Notes: generated from the sequence alone by a model not told the origin. A DNA stretch of 64,000 nucleotides from Proteobacteria bacterium DTSAM18 (GCA_028767165.1 JARACJ010000008.1:1-64000), one strand, 5' to 3'. Numbered from the stretch's first letter, positions 44,129 to 53,126 are shown. Made by a program: numbers and translations.

Positions 44129-47100
44129 ATGTCCAAGATCACGCTGCGCGGGGCCTACGCCCACAACCTCAAGCACATCGACCTCGACCTGCCCCACGGC
44201 CAATGGATCGCGCTCACAGGGCTCTCGGGCTCTGGCAAGACGACCCTGGCCACCGAGGTGCTCCACCGGGAAGGGCGGCGTCGCTACCTGGGTGCGTTGT
44301 CCCCCAAGGCCCGTCAGCATCTGGGGAAGATGGGGCACGCCCAGGTGGACCACCTGTCGGGACTCCCGGTCACCCTGGCCACCGGCCAAGGCAGCCTCAC
44401 ACCTCACGCCCGCTCCACCGTGGGCACCTTGGTGGGCCTGCTCGACCTGCTCCGTCTGTTGTACGCCCGCGTCGGCACGCACCCCCACGTGGCCCTGACC
44501 CGCGCCCACTTCAGCTTCAACGATCCGGCGGGCGCCTGTCCTGCCTGCAAGGGCCTGGGCGTCGAAGACCTCGTCGACCCGCAGTTGCTGGTGGCGGATG
44601 CCAGCAAGTCGATCCGCGAGGGCGCCTTGGTCCCCACCCTCGCCAGCGGGTACACCGTGTACAGCCAGGTCACCCTGGAGGTGATGAACACCATCTGCCA
44701 GGCGCACGGCTTCGATGTACACACCCCGTGGGCCGACCTCACAGACGACCAGCGCCACATCATCTTCTTCGGCAGCCGGGCCTTGAAGGTTCCCTTCGGC
44801 AAGCACGGTCTCGAATCCCGCATGAAGTGGGAGGGCATCACCGCCAAGCCCCGTGAGGAGGGCTACTACCGAGGCCTGGTGCCGGTCATCGAAGAGACCC
44901 TCACGCGCAACCGCAACCCCAACATCCTGCGCTTCGTCCGATCCGTTCCCTGCTCCACCTGTGGAGGAACGCGGCTCGGACCGGTGGGCCGCACGGTGCG
45001 GGTAGGGCCTCACACCCTGCCGGAGCTGCTCGCAGCCCCCATCCACACCCTCCCCGAACGGCTGGACAGCCTCGGCCAGCACCCGGTGGTGCATGCGCTC
45101 CGACCGCAGCTGGACCGCCGGATCGGGCGCATGCTGCAGCTGTCTCTGGGGCACCTCACCCTGGGTCGCACAAGCACCTCCCTCAGCGGCGGCGAGGGCC
45201 AGCGACTGCGGCTGGCCGCCCAGCTCAACGCCCGCCTCGGCGGCCAGCTCGTGGTACTCGACGAGCCCACCTTGGGCCTGCACCCGGAGGCCCAGGAGGG
45301 AATGGCCGCCATCATGGGCGAGCTGCGAGACCTGGGAAACACGCTGTTGGTGGTGGACCACGACCCGCACATGGTGGCGCGCGCCCAGCACTGGGTCAAC
45401 CTGGGTCCCGGATCCGGTCCTGACGGCGGCGAGGTCACCTTCGCCGGCCCCCTGCCGGGCGAGGCCCTTCGCTACGCCTACACCCATCGGTCGCCGCGGG
45501 AGGCCACCGGCCGGTTCACGCTTCGGGGGGCCACCCTTCACAACCTGAAGAACGTGGATCTGACCGTACCTCTCGGTGTGCTGACCGTTGTCAGCGGGCC
45601 CTCCGGCGCCGGAAAGAGCTCACTGGTCTTCCAGACCCTGCTGCCCGCCCTCACCGGACACCAGGGCGGTCCATTCCACAGCCTGCACGATGTGCCCTCC
45701 GACCTGCGGGTCCAGTGGGTGGACGCCAGACCCATCGGCAAGACCTCACGGAGCACGCCGGCCACCTACACGGGCATGTTCGACCACATCCGCAAGATCT
45801 TCGCAGCCACCCCACAGGCGAAAGCCGCCGGCCTCACGGCCAGCCATTTCTCCTACAACGCCAAGGCCGGACGCTGTCCTGACTGCGAGGGACTGGGCAC
45901 CCAGCGCATCGGCCTGCACCTGCTGGACGACGTGATCCAACCGTGTCCTTCCTGCCAGGGAAGCCGCTACGCCCCGCACGTCCTGGCGGTGCGATGGAAC
46001 GGCCTCACCATCGCCCAGGCCCTCCACCTGTCGGTCGACGAGGCGCTCGAGACCTTCCAGGACATCGGTCCGCTGGCAGCCATGTGCCACGCCCTGTCCG
46101 AGCTGGGCCTGGGCTACCTGCACCTCGGCCAGCCTTCCGGCAGCCTCTCCCGTGGCGAGGCCCAGCGGGTGCGCTTGGCAACGGTCCTGGGCAAGGCCCC
46201 CAAGGGCCCGAGTCTTCTGCTGCTCGACGAACCCGACCGCGGGCTTCACCCCGACGATGTCCGACGTCTGCTGGACTGCCTGCATGGGCTCGTCGACGCG
46301 GGCCACACCGTCCTGGCGGTGTCCCATCACCCCATGGTGTGGCAGGCGGCCGACCAGCGCATCGCCTTGAGAGATGGCCGACGCGCGCAACCCTCCCCCT
46401 TGCCGCAACCCCCGGCCCCCAAGGCGGTGCGTCCCTCCCAGCCCCCTTCGGCCATCTCCCTGCGAGGGGTCCGCACCCACAACCTGAAGAACCTCGACGT
46501 ACGGATCCCGCACGGCCGGATCACCGCCATCACGGGGGTATCGGGCAGCGGCAAGTCCTCTCTGGCCTACGACACCCTGGCCGCCCTGTCCTGGACCCGG
46601 TTTGCAGAGAGCCTGCCGTTCCACGTCCGACGGTTCGTCCGGCAGCTTCCCCCACCGGACGTGGCGTCCGCCGACGGCCTCACGCCGGTCATCGCCCTGC
46701 GACAAGACGCCCCTGCACCAGGCCGGCGCGCCACCGTGGGCACCCAATCCTCCCTGGACGAGGGCCTGCGCCTGCTGTGGTCTCGGCTCGGCACCCTCGA
46801 TGGGCGTCCCGCCGGCCTGAGCCAGAGCCACTTCTCCGCCAACCAGACCTTGGGGGCCTGCCCCGCGTGCATGGGGCTCGGCACCGTCCAGCGTTGCGAC
46901 CCCGAGCGCCTCATCCTGCACCCCCATCGTGCGCTGGGGGATGGCGCCATGGCGGGCACGAAGCCCGGCGAGTTCTTCGGCGATCCCCACGGACAGTACA
47001 TCCACACCCTGAAGGCCGCCGCCGACGCCGCTGGCCTGGATGTCTCCCTTCCCTTCCAGGACCTCAGCGAGCCGGCCCGACATCTCGCGCTGCACGGTGC

Positions 47101-48679
47101 AGGGGAACAGACGTTCGAGGTGACCTGGTCCTACCAACGGGGCAAGCGCTCCGGAACCCACACCTTCCACGGCCCGTGGCCCGGCCTCCTGGCCCTTGTG
47201 GAGCACGAGGCCCGGCTTCGGGCAAAGCGCAAGAACGGTCCGGCATGGGAGGTGCCACTGACCCAGCGGCCATGTCCCGCCTGCGACGGAGAGCGACTGA
47301 ACCCTCACAGTCGACGGGTGCAGATGATGGGCCACAGCTTGCCCGAGTGGGCGCGCCTCCCCCTGACCGCACTGCACGACACGCTCACGACCCTGCCATC
47401 CCATCCGGTCCTCGACGCGGTCCGCCCTCGCCTGTTGGCCCGTCTCGCGACCCTGGATGTGCTGGGCCTCAGCCACCTGCACCTGGCACGCACCGCCGAC
47501 TCCTTGTCCTCCGGCGAGCTGCAGCGTCTGAGACTGGCCGAGGTGCTGGACAGCGAGCTGACCCAGCTCACCCTGGTGCTGGACGAGCCCGGCACGGGCC
47601 TGGATGCCCCTCGACTCCATCAGCTCAGCCGACGCCTGGAGACGTTCTGCCAGCAGGGAAACACCGTCGTGCTCGTGAGCCACCGAGAGCCCTTGATCCA
47701 GGCCGCCCACAAGGTGCTGACCCTTGGGCCCGGGGCCGGTGAGGCCGGGGGCCAATGGGTATCCCCGCCAGTTCGCCGTCCCCTGCCCGGCCCCCTGGGG
47801 ATGTCGTCGACCCGTCAGATGCACCTTCAAGGGGCCCACGCCCACAACCTCAAGGGGTTCGATCTGTGCCTGCCCACCGCGGGGCTGGTGGCCGTGACAG
47901 GGCCTTCGGGCAGTGGAAAGACCACCCTCACCCACGACGTGCTGGCGGCATCCGCCCTCGCTGGTCGCCCGGTGGGGTGCCGTGCGGTGCAAGGACTACC
48001 TCCGGCGGAGGGTGTGGTGGTGGCCCGGCAGGTCCCACGGCGAACGCCCCTGAGCACCCTCGCGCTGCTCAAGCCTCTGCAGGCCCTGTTCCACGGTGTG
48101 GGGAGCGGCTTGCCCCGGTCCGCCTTTTCCTTCCATTCCGCAGCCGGCCGCTGCCCCACCTGCAAAGGCAGTGGCGTGCACAAGGTGGCCATGGATGCCA
48201 TGGCGGATCTCGTGCTGCCCTGTCCTGCCTGCGGCGGACAGCGCTACAAGCCCGAGGTGCTGGCGGTGCGCTGGAACGGGGCGTCTGTGGCAGACGTGCT
48301 GAAGATGCCCGTGGCCGACCTTGCCCCACTGCTGCCCGAAGGCGCGCTGAAGAAGGCGTCGGAGACCCTGACGACGCTGGGGCTGGGCCACCTCAGCCTG
48401 GGCCGAAGACAACTGTCTGGCGGTGAGCATCGTCGGGTGCTCCTGGCGCAGGCGCTGCTCGCGACACAGACCCCACGTCTGTTGGTGCTCGATGAGCCGG
48501 GCGGTGGCTTGCAACGGGAAGATTTGCGGCTGCTCATCCAGGCGCTGCACGCGCTGGCCGAGCGCGGCGCCCTGGTGGTCTACACCACCCACCTTGAGGA
48601 GCTGGTCGAGGTCGCCAATGAGCGGGTTCGGCTGGGTCCAGGGGGCGGTGAACAGGGTGGTTCGCTGGTGGGTGGTTAG
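44129..48679 (+). CDS. Giant UvrA-like ABC ATPase with four nucleotide-binding domains
   Basis: A 1516-aa protein equal to two UvrA units fused head to tail. Walker A motifs occur at about residues 32, 490, 804 and 1259 ('GLSGSGKTTL', 'GPSGAGKSSL', 'GVSGSGKSSL', 'GPSGSGKTTL'). ABC signatures follow at about 353, 672, 1125 and 1428, and each module carries CxxC zinc knuckles ('CPACKGLG', 'CPDCEGLG', 'CPACMGLG', 'CPTCKGSG'). UvrA itself has two ATPase domains in about 940 aa. The segment after the first Walker A is short, as in UvrA paralogues lacking a full UvrB-binding domain, so a role in canonical excision repair is doubtful; damage sensing or drug resistance are alternatives. ATG 44129 or GTG 44123. 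Confidence 0.9.
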   Translation: MSKITLRGAYAHNLKHIDLDLPHGQWIALTGLSGSGKTTLATEVLHREGRRRYLGALSPKARQHLGKMGHAQVDHLSGLPVTLATGQGSLTPHARSTVGTLVGLLDLLRLLYARVGTHPHVALTRAHFSFNDPAGACPACKGLGVEDLVDPQLLVADASKSIREGALVPTLASGYTVYSQVTLEVMNTICQAHGFDVHTPWADLTDDQRHIIFFGSRALKVPFGKHGLESRMKWEGITAKPREEGYYRGLVPVIEETLTRNRNPNILRFVRSVPCSTCGGTRLGPVGRTVRVGPHTLPELLAAPIHTLPERLDSLGQHPVVHALRPQLDRRIGRMLQLSLGHLTLGRTSTSLSGGEGQRLRLAAQLNARLGGQLVVLDEPTLGLHPEAQEGMAAIMGELRDLGNTLLVVDHDPHMVARAQHWVNLGPGSGPDGGEVTFAGPLPGEALRYAYTHRSPREATGRFTLRGATLHNLKNVDLTVPLGVLTVVSGPSGAGKSSLVFQTLLPALTGHQGGPFHSLHDVPSDLRVQWVDARPIGKTSRSTPATYTGMFDHIRKIFAATPQAKAAGLTASHFSYNAKAGRCPDCEGLGTQRIGLHLLDDVIQPCPSCQGSRYAPHVLAVRWNGLTIAQALHLSVDEALETFQDIGPLAAMCHALSELGLGYLHLGQPSGSLSRGEAQRVRLATVLGKAPKGPSLLLLDEPDRGLHPDDVRRLLDCLHGLVDAGHTVLAVSHHPMVWQAADQRIALRDGRRAQPSPLPQPPAPKAVRPSQPPSAISLRGVRTHNLKNLDVRIPHGRITAITGVSGSGKSSLAYDTLAALSWTRFAESLPFHVRRFVRQLPPPDVASADGLTPVIALRQDAPAPGRRATVGTQSSLDEGLRLLWSRLGTLDGRPAGLSQSHFSANQTLGACPACMGLGTVQRCDPERLILHPHRALGDGAMAGTKPGEFFGDPHGQYIHTLKAAADAAGLDVSLPFQDLSEPARHLALHGAGEQTFEVTWSYQRGKRSGTHTFHGPWPGLLALVEHEARLRAKRKNGPAWEVPLTQRPCPACDGERLNPHSRRVQMMGHSLPEWARLPLTALHDTLTTLPSHPVLDAVRPRLLARLATLDVLGLSHLHLARTADSLSSGELQRLRLAEVLDSELTQLTLVLDEPGTGLDAPRLHQLSRRLETFCQQGNTVVLVSHREPLIQAAHKVLTLGPGAGEAGGQWVSPPVRRPLPGPLGMSSTRQMHLQGAHAHNLKGFDLCLPTAGLVAVTGPSGSGKTTLTHDVLAASALAGRPVGCRAVQGLPPAEGVVVARQVPRRTPLSTLALLKPLQALFHGVGSGLPRSAFSFHSAAGRCPTCKGSGVHKVAMDAMADLVLPCPACGGQRYKPEVLAVRWNGASVADVLKMPVADLAPLLPEGALKKASETLTTLGLGHLSLGRRQLSGGEHRRVLLAQALLATQTPRLLVLDEPGGGLQREDLRLLIQALHALAERGALVVYTTHLEELVEVANERVRLGPGGGEQGGSLVGG

Positions 48680-48741
48680 GGCTTCGAGGCGTTGTACAGC
48701 GCTGACAAGGGCCCCCTCCATCCCGACCGCCCCCACGAGTA

Positions 48742-49254
48742 CTAGAACGTGACCAGCTGACTACCTTTGCGCTTGAGTGCAAGCTCGAGTGCTGAAGGAA
48801 TGAGCTGCAACACTGCTATGGCGTGCTTGGCCTCCCATTCCATTTTCGCGCTCCAAAGAGACTGAGACTTGTCCCCCTCCATAAAGCCTGCGATGTCGTG
48901 GCCAGCGGCAAATGCGCGAAGAACATCCATCAATTCATCAAATTCGGGCGGGATATTCGGCTCGGCCAGATATTCCAGCACATGGCCGCCGAAGAGGTAG
49001 AGCCCCTCGGGAAGCTCCAGTCGACCGTTCGGCTTGTGCTTCTCCAACTCCCTTGAAAGGAACGCGTGGATGAGGAGGTTCTGGTGGAGTTCATTTCGCC
49101 CCACCTTGAACAGTTCCACTTCACCCATCGCCTGCGTCAATCCTCTCGCCAGGTCTGGAAACTCCTGTTCCGGGTCATCGGTGACCCACACCAACATCAC
49201 CGCCCCTCGCAATGCTCGTTGTACGAGACCGCCAACATCGCTCCGCTTCATCAT
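48742..49254 (-). CDS. Cassette-borne hypothetical protein
   Basis: A 170-aa soluble protein with no recognised family, mixed alpha/beta composition and an acidic middle. GGGAGG lies just before the paired ATGATG at 49254/49251. It is in the less GC-rich cassette block and shares the block's orientation. No attC is recognisable after its stop, so this end of the array seems truncated. Confidence 0.75.
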   Translation of the reverse strand: MMKRSDVGGLVQRALRGAVMLVWVTDDPEQEFPDLARGLTQAMGEVELFKVGRNELHQNLLIHAFLSRELEKHKPNGRLELPEGLYLFGGHVLEYLAEPNIPPEFDELMDVLRAFAAGHDIAGFMEGDKSQSLWSAKMEWEAKHAIAVLQLIPSALELALKRKGSQLVTF

Positions 49255-49529
49255 CGAAACCTCCCCCCCTTTCTTCTTGGGGGGTGAGCACTGCACACCA
49301 CGGGGCCCTCGGTCAAGTCCCGACGCTCCGAAGATGCCCTTTTTATTCTCATTACCGCCGGCCACAGATTTGTGAGTCCCACCACGTTTGGCAGGACCAA
49401 ATCTGCTTGAGGATCCCCTTCATCACCTATTGGCCCAACAAACTCAGCTGAGACTCTACGAACGGTGCCTAGTATGATCGGCACGGTCCATTTTTGTGCT
49501 GCAACGAACGCCGATGCCCGTCCATCCAC
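49251..49529 (-). CDS. Possible small cassette gene upstream of the hypothetical
   Basis: A 92-codon frame starting at a GTG exactly inside the integron core site and ending in a TGA that overlaps the ATGATG of the next gene. Its residues ('KWTVPIILGTVRRVSAEFVG', 'LVLPNVVGLTNLWPAVMRIK') look more protein-like than shadow frames. No ribosome binding site precedes it, and no family is known. It may instead be untranslated leader. Confidence 0.35.
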   Translation of the reverse strand: MDGRASAFVAAQKWTVPIILGTVRRVSAEFVGPIGDEGDPQADLVLPNVVGLTNLWPAVMRIKRASSERRDLTEGPVVCSAHPPRRKGGRFR

Positions 49530-49600
49530 CTAACGAGGTGCGGGTGTGCGGCGGCGGTCGTAGCGCGGAGGGGGCCGTCCGCATGAGCCGTTGGTTAGAT
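49528..49600 (-). repeat. Integron attC site 1
   Basis: A 73-bp site with perfect core motifs at both ends: ACCTAAC (49528-49534, RYYYAAC) and GTTAGAT (49594-49600, GTTRRRY). The interior is imperfectly palindromic (GCGGGTGTGCGGCGG against CCGTCCGCATGAGCCG). It sits 38 bp after the stop of the HNH-type gene, the expected place for the recombination site of that cassette. Confidence 0.9.
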
Positions 49601-49638
49601 TTCTATTGTCCGCGCCGTGGATCCGTAAGTTATATTGA

Positions 49639-51015
49639 TCATGGCTTGAAGACATCTGTCGTGTCGCCGAAATTTTGAATGCCGGGAGGGTGGAACCCAA
49701 GATTCAGCATGCCCTGATAGGCTATACGATATTTCTCCACCAAACTGCATGATTGGCCACGCTCGACCCATCGAGAAGTCACGAGTTGTTGGATTTGATC
49801 CTCACCAGTTTCACCAAAACACATTGTAAGGCGACGAGATATCACCTGCTCATCTGTCGGTTGATTACCGGACTTCTCTTCCAAGATTATCGCGGTTCGC
49901 GAAAGAGATTGTTCAATATACAAATCAGCGTGGAGCTCCACGTGATTCACGCATTGATGAAGTAGGAAATCACGCGATCTCGTAATTAGGTTGCCTGCTT
50001 CTTTTGGGCATCGATACGCACTTCTCGCCGTGAGTACGCAACTTACAGGATGGTTCGACACTAGCGCCTCAGTCAAGCGGTGAACTTCTGACTGATGGAG
50101 GTTGGCACTACTCCAACCACCTTGTCGAAGGATGCCGTTTGCCACTACAATGCCAATATTCGGTCCTTTCCAATCCGTTGAAAGGCGAAATGCCCAGACC
50201 TCGTGGCCAAAGTAGGCCAATGCACCAAACAACGTCCTGCGTACGCTATCGGACCAACACAGCACCAAATGCTCAAAGGGTTTTTTGTCTAAATCGGAAA
50301 TGAACTTTTCCCTAAGCCCCATTGCGACCATCGCAAATTTCGGTTCAGGTAGGAATCCTATTAAGGTGGATTCTAGGTTCGGAGCGTAGCGTCGTCGACT
50401 CTCTTCTCGATCAATGACTGTTTCAAGCACTGCGTTTCGAGCTTGTCGAAGTGCTTCACTGCCAACCAACTCTCGCCCACCTTCGGGCACAGCATCCAAC
50501 ACGCAGAGGAGAGTCTTTAAGGAGGAGCCAAGGAAGACAGGACTGATGGCGTGCATTGGTTGAGGAAAACGCAATATTTGTGCTCGCGTTCCGTATTCAT
50601 TCTCATAATGTACGGCGTCCCGAGCATGCCCCATTTGCTCTGCCCGAGCGTAAAGCGCCTCCTTGGATGCGCCTCGAATTGCGATCATGCCGGGCTTTCG
50701 TTCTAAGTCATGATGAATGCCCTTCAATACTGGGATTCCATCTTTACCGATCCGGAATGGCAGACCCGTATCTACATCCGTAAGAGTTCGTTTGGAACGT
50801 GTGACACTACTCGGAAGAAGTGGCCATAATGCCACGATCATTGGGGCAAAGGCGCTGGATGGCGAACTATCCATGTCTCCACAGCGCTCATTGAACCTAG
50901 AAGACGTCGATGTCCTAGTTTTGATCCGACCACCAATGGACTCAGGAATCGCATGCTCGACTTTGGTCTCTTTATTCAATTTTTCACCTGTGAAGAGACA
51001 TCGATTTCTCATCAT
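49639..51015 (-). CDS. HNH-endonuclease-like protein in integron cassette
   Basis: A 458-aa soluble protein. The N-terminal 50 residues ('CLFTGEKLNKETKVEHAIPE' then 'SIGGRIKTRT' and 'FNERCG') resemble the HNH_5-type fold with the E-H-x-I-P-E-S-x-G-G hallmark and a later Asn. The cysteine pattern is incomplete, so nuclease activity is uncertain. The remaining 400 residues match nothing I know. G-rich GGGGGG lies five bases before ATGATG. No attC separates it from the upstream TIR-like gene, so the two appear to travel as one cassette. Confidence 0.7.
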   Translation of the reverse strand: MMRNRCLFTGEKLNKETKVEHAIPESIGGRIKTRTSTSSRFNERCGDMDSSPSSAFAPMIVALWPLLPSSVTRSKRTLTDVDTGLPFRIGKDGIPVLKGIHHDLERKPGMIAIRGASKEALYARAEQMGHARDAVHYENEYGTRAQILRFPQPMHAISPVFLGSSLKTLLCVLDAVPEGGRELVGSEALRQARNAVLETVIDREESRRRYAPNLESTLIGFLPEPKFAMVAMGLREKFISDLDKKPFEHLVLCWSDSVRRTLFGALAYFGHEVWAFRLSTDWKGPNIGIVVANGILRQGGWSSANLHQSEVHRLTEALVSNHPVSCVLTARSAYRCPKEAGNLITRSRDFLLHQCVNHVELHADLYIEQSLSRTAIILEEKSGNQPTDEQVISRRLTMCFGETGEDQIQQLVTSRWVERGQSCSLVEKYRIAYQGMLNLGFHPPGIQNFGDTTDVFKP

Positions 51016-51167
51016 TGGATCCCCCCTAACCTTAGCTGAAGAATCGAGAACTTCCCAAACAGTTCCAAACAGCGGCAGCCTCATCAAAGACCAGGCTCAT
51101 CCGATACACGATCAGGACGTGCGTTCTGCAACGATCTCCATGCCCCAAAACAAAGCCTGAATCGCAC

Positions 51168-52166
51168 TTATCCAGCAACAATACGCATCAAATGAGCGAA
51201 CCTCAACAGAAGGTGATCTCGCCGTGCATTCTCAGCGTGGTTCTTCGAGCGAATGCAATATCGACCAGACTTGACTCCACCGTTGGCAGACCAGCCCATC
51301 CATTGACCTGCAAGCTGTGGCGGTCGATGTCTATATTGAAAACTGGCGGACCCGCTATATCCACGATCCTGTGCATCCCACCAACGTCCCTCCAACTTAT
51401 CTGGTGCCACAAACTTCAGCGAGCATATGTACTCATGGCCAGTTGCATGCCAGCCATATCTAAGTCGAACCCGATTCCCAAAAGTTGATACCTGCACTGG
51501 GGCAACATGTCGCTTTCCACCATCCTCTTCCCAGACTACTTCAAGATCAGATGCGTCGAAGAGTGAACGGAGCACTTGCTTGTCTTTCTCATTCCTCCGT
51601 TTGAATCTCCGCACAATCGAATCAGTTTGCTCTCGCGTCAAGGAGAAGCGGTCTCGTCCATCATTCCGGGCGAACTGGCATTTGCTCTCAATCCAAGTAA
51701 TCCCTGCGAGATCTGTAATAGTGTTGATTCCGAACTTTCTTGTTGAATTGACTTGTGTCTTTCCGTCTGTAGAGGGTTGGTGAACGGACTGGTGACCAGC
51801 ATAAGCGCGTTGAGCGAGCAGTCCTTCGAGTGCTGTTTCCGGGTTTTCCTTGCCCTTCAGGACAATTTGTATGCAGTTCTCTATCCCTAATACTCCAGCG
51901 AACAACCCCAGTTCGAACAATACGTTGGCTCTGGGTGTCCATCCCATTTTCTCCCTTGAGTACAGAAGATCATCCGGAGTGAGGACAAATATACCGCCAT
52001 CGAATTCCCATATCCTGTCCGCAATTGAGTCAATTGTTGAGACACCTGGCTGAAAAAAATCCTCAGTCCAAAGTTGGGTTGTGTACCAACGGTCTAGTTC
52101 GGAAGCGAGGACCTTCAGGACGTCTCTTGCTTCTACGGAGCTTGCCAGGAACAGCGATGGCTTCAT
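51168..52166 (-). CDS. TIR-like (PF10137/Cap12-type) protein with beta-rich C-terminal domain
   Basis: A 332-aa protein. Residues 1-115 follow the TIR-like nucleotide-binding pattern ('PSLFLASSVEARDVLKVLAS', 'LWTEDFFQPGVSTIDSI', 'GGIFVLTPDDL', 'RANVLFELGLFAGVLG'), where the Glu of 'LFELGLF' is the expected NADase catalytic residue. A helical linker and a Trp/Gly-rich beta domain ('LEGRWWDAQDRGYSG', 'LAGQWMGW') follow. In CBASS, Pycsar and related defences, such TIR domains deplete NAD when a sensor is triggered. No cyclase is adjacent; the HNH-type gene downstream is the likely partner. AAAGGA precedes the ATG. Confidence 0.8.
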   Translation of the reverse strand: MKPSLFLASSVEARDVLKVLASELDRWYTTQLWTEDFFQPGVSTIDSIADRIWEFDGGIFVLTPDDLLYSREKMGWTPRANVLFELGLFAGVLGIENCIQIVLKGKENPETALEGLLAQRAYAGHQSVHQPSTDGKTQVNSTRKFGINTITDLAGITWIESKCQFARNDGRDRFSLTREQTDSIVRRFKRRNEKDKQVLRSLFDASDLEVVWEEDGGKRHVAPVQVSTFGNRVRLRYGWHATGHEYICSLKFVAPDKLEGRWWDAQDRGYSGSASFQYRHRPPQLAGQWMGWSANGGVKSGRYCIRSKNHAENARRDHLLLRFAHLMRIVAG

Positions 52167-52187
52167 TGTACATCCTTTGGAGAACAG

Positions 52188-52253
52188 ATCTAACGAGGTG
52201 CGGGTGTGCGGCGGACGCCGAAGGCGGCCGTCCGCATGAGCCGCTGGTTAGAT
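52188..52253 (-). repeat. Integron attC site 2
   Basis: A 66-bp site with ATCTAAC (52188-52194) and GTTAGAT (52247-52253) at the ends. The central hairpin GCGGACGCC-GAA-GGCGGCCGTCCGC is typical of cassette recombination sites. It shares its flanks (TAACGAGGTGCGGGTGTGCG and CGTCCGCATGAGCCG) with attC site 1, so both derive from the same attC type. It ends the cassette of the 128-aa protein gene. Confidence 0.9.
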
Positions 52254-52532
52254 GAAACGATGGTGCGACCCTCCGGCTCGCCGTCGCCCGTTCGGCCCGC
52301 CGCCAGCTTACACCATAGGGCTGGAAGGTGGGCGAGACTCAACTTCGCCATCCATCGATCCACGTTGCAGCACTAGCGGAATGCACGAACAAGCCTCTCC
52401 CCAGTTTGGGCGCCTATGGGGCACGAACCAACTGACCACGCCGCAAGCCGAATTTGACATGAGTAGAAACAGCCCCTACACATCCATGTCGGTACCGACA
52501 CATGAAAGCAGGGTGACGACGCTTCCTACGCA
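52254..52532. other. Non-coding stretch inside a cassette
   Basis: About 280 bp between the stop of the 128-aa cassette protein and attC site 2. I see no gene or repeat. It may be the residue of a lost second gene of this cassette. Confidence 0.4.
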
Positions 52533-52919
52533 TTAATGCGGATGTTGTCCATTTAGGCGACAGATAGTGAATGCAACCGATTCTCCAACTAGACGAGGAT
52601 CGTGGGAGTAGATGGGCGCCTCTACTACCAACAAGCCGCAATCGACCACAACGGGATCTACGCCTAAAACAACGCCGTACGCGCGGTACATCCAACCGTT
52701 GAGGTGCTCTAAGTCTCGCCGACCTTTGGGGTTGCCACTAAACATCGATTCCCAGGTTTCTCTTTCATCGAAAAGCCCGGGCACGAGCTCTACCTCCACT
52801 TGGTCGCCAGACAAGCAAAGGGAGCCCCCGAATTCGTCCATCACACTCAGAAGGCGCCCCTCACACTCAAGGACCGCTTCCAGGTAATCGCCTGCGGTGG
52901 ATACGAACGTGACTTTCAT
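52533..52919 (-). CDS. Cassette-borne hypothetical protein
   Basis: A 128-aa soluble, beta-rich acidic protein ('LLSVMDEFGGSLCLSGDQVE', 'PVVVDCGLLVVEAPIYSHDP'). No family recognised. The ATG at 52919 lies only nine bases inside the core site GTTAGGT, with GGTGG upstream. This is the usual position for the first gene of an integron cassette; ATG 52925 is an alternative start. Confidence 0.75.
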   Translation of the reverse strand: MKVTFVSTAGDYLEAVLECEGRLLSVMDEFGGSLCLSGDQVEVELVPGLFDERETWESMFSGNPKGRRDLEHLNGWMYRAYGVVLGVDPVVVDCGLLVVEAPIYSHDPRLVGESVAFTICRLNGQHPH

Positions 52920-52927
52920 GCTCATCC

Positions 52928-52934
52928 ACCTAAC
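52928..52934 (-). repeat. Integron core site at the edge of the array
   Basis: ACCTAAC, read on the minus strand as GTTAGGT, begins the cassette of the 128-aa protein. To its right there is no matching RYYYAAC on the minus strand, only a short stem GACCGC-CAAC-GCGGTC and a second CCTAAC at 52986-52991 in direct orientation. This is either a damaged attC or an attI-like/secondary insertion site. Confidence 0.55.
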
Positions 52935-53126
52935 GAGGCTTAGACGGCCCCGCGTAACAGGGCAATAGACCGCCAACGCGGTCAGCCTAACACAAAGATA
53001 TCGGGCAAGATCCATCGCAAGAGCCCACACTAAGGCGATATGCGGGTCCGCATAACCGTGGAAATAGACCGCCGGACTCGAGCTCCACGCGGTCACCGAG
53101 CCACGTACAGAACGTCGCGCCGGCCT

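Noticed and set aside
45746-47992. 748-codon minus-strand frame inside the UvrA-like gene
   Set aside because: It is antisense to a gene with four conserved ATPase modules; its composition is shadow-like.
51016-51167. Possible attC between the TIR-like and HNH-like genes, prompted by CCCTAAC at 51024-51030
   Set aside because: The core is imperfect and no paired RYYYAAC or palindromic interior is present on the other side, so a two-gene cassette is the simpler reading.
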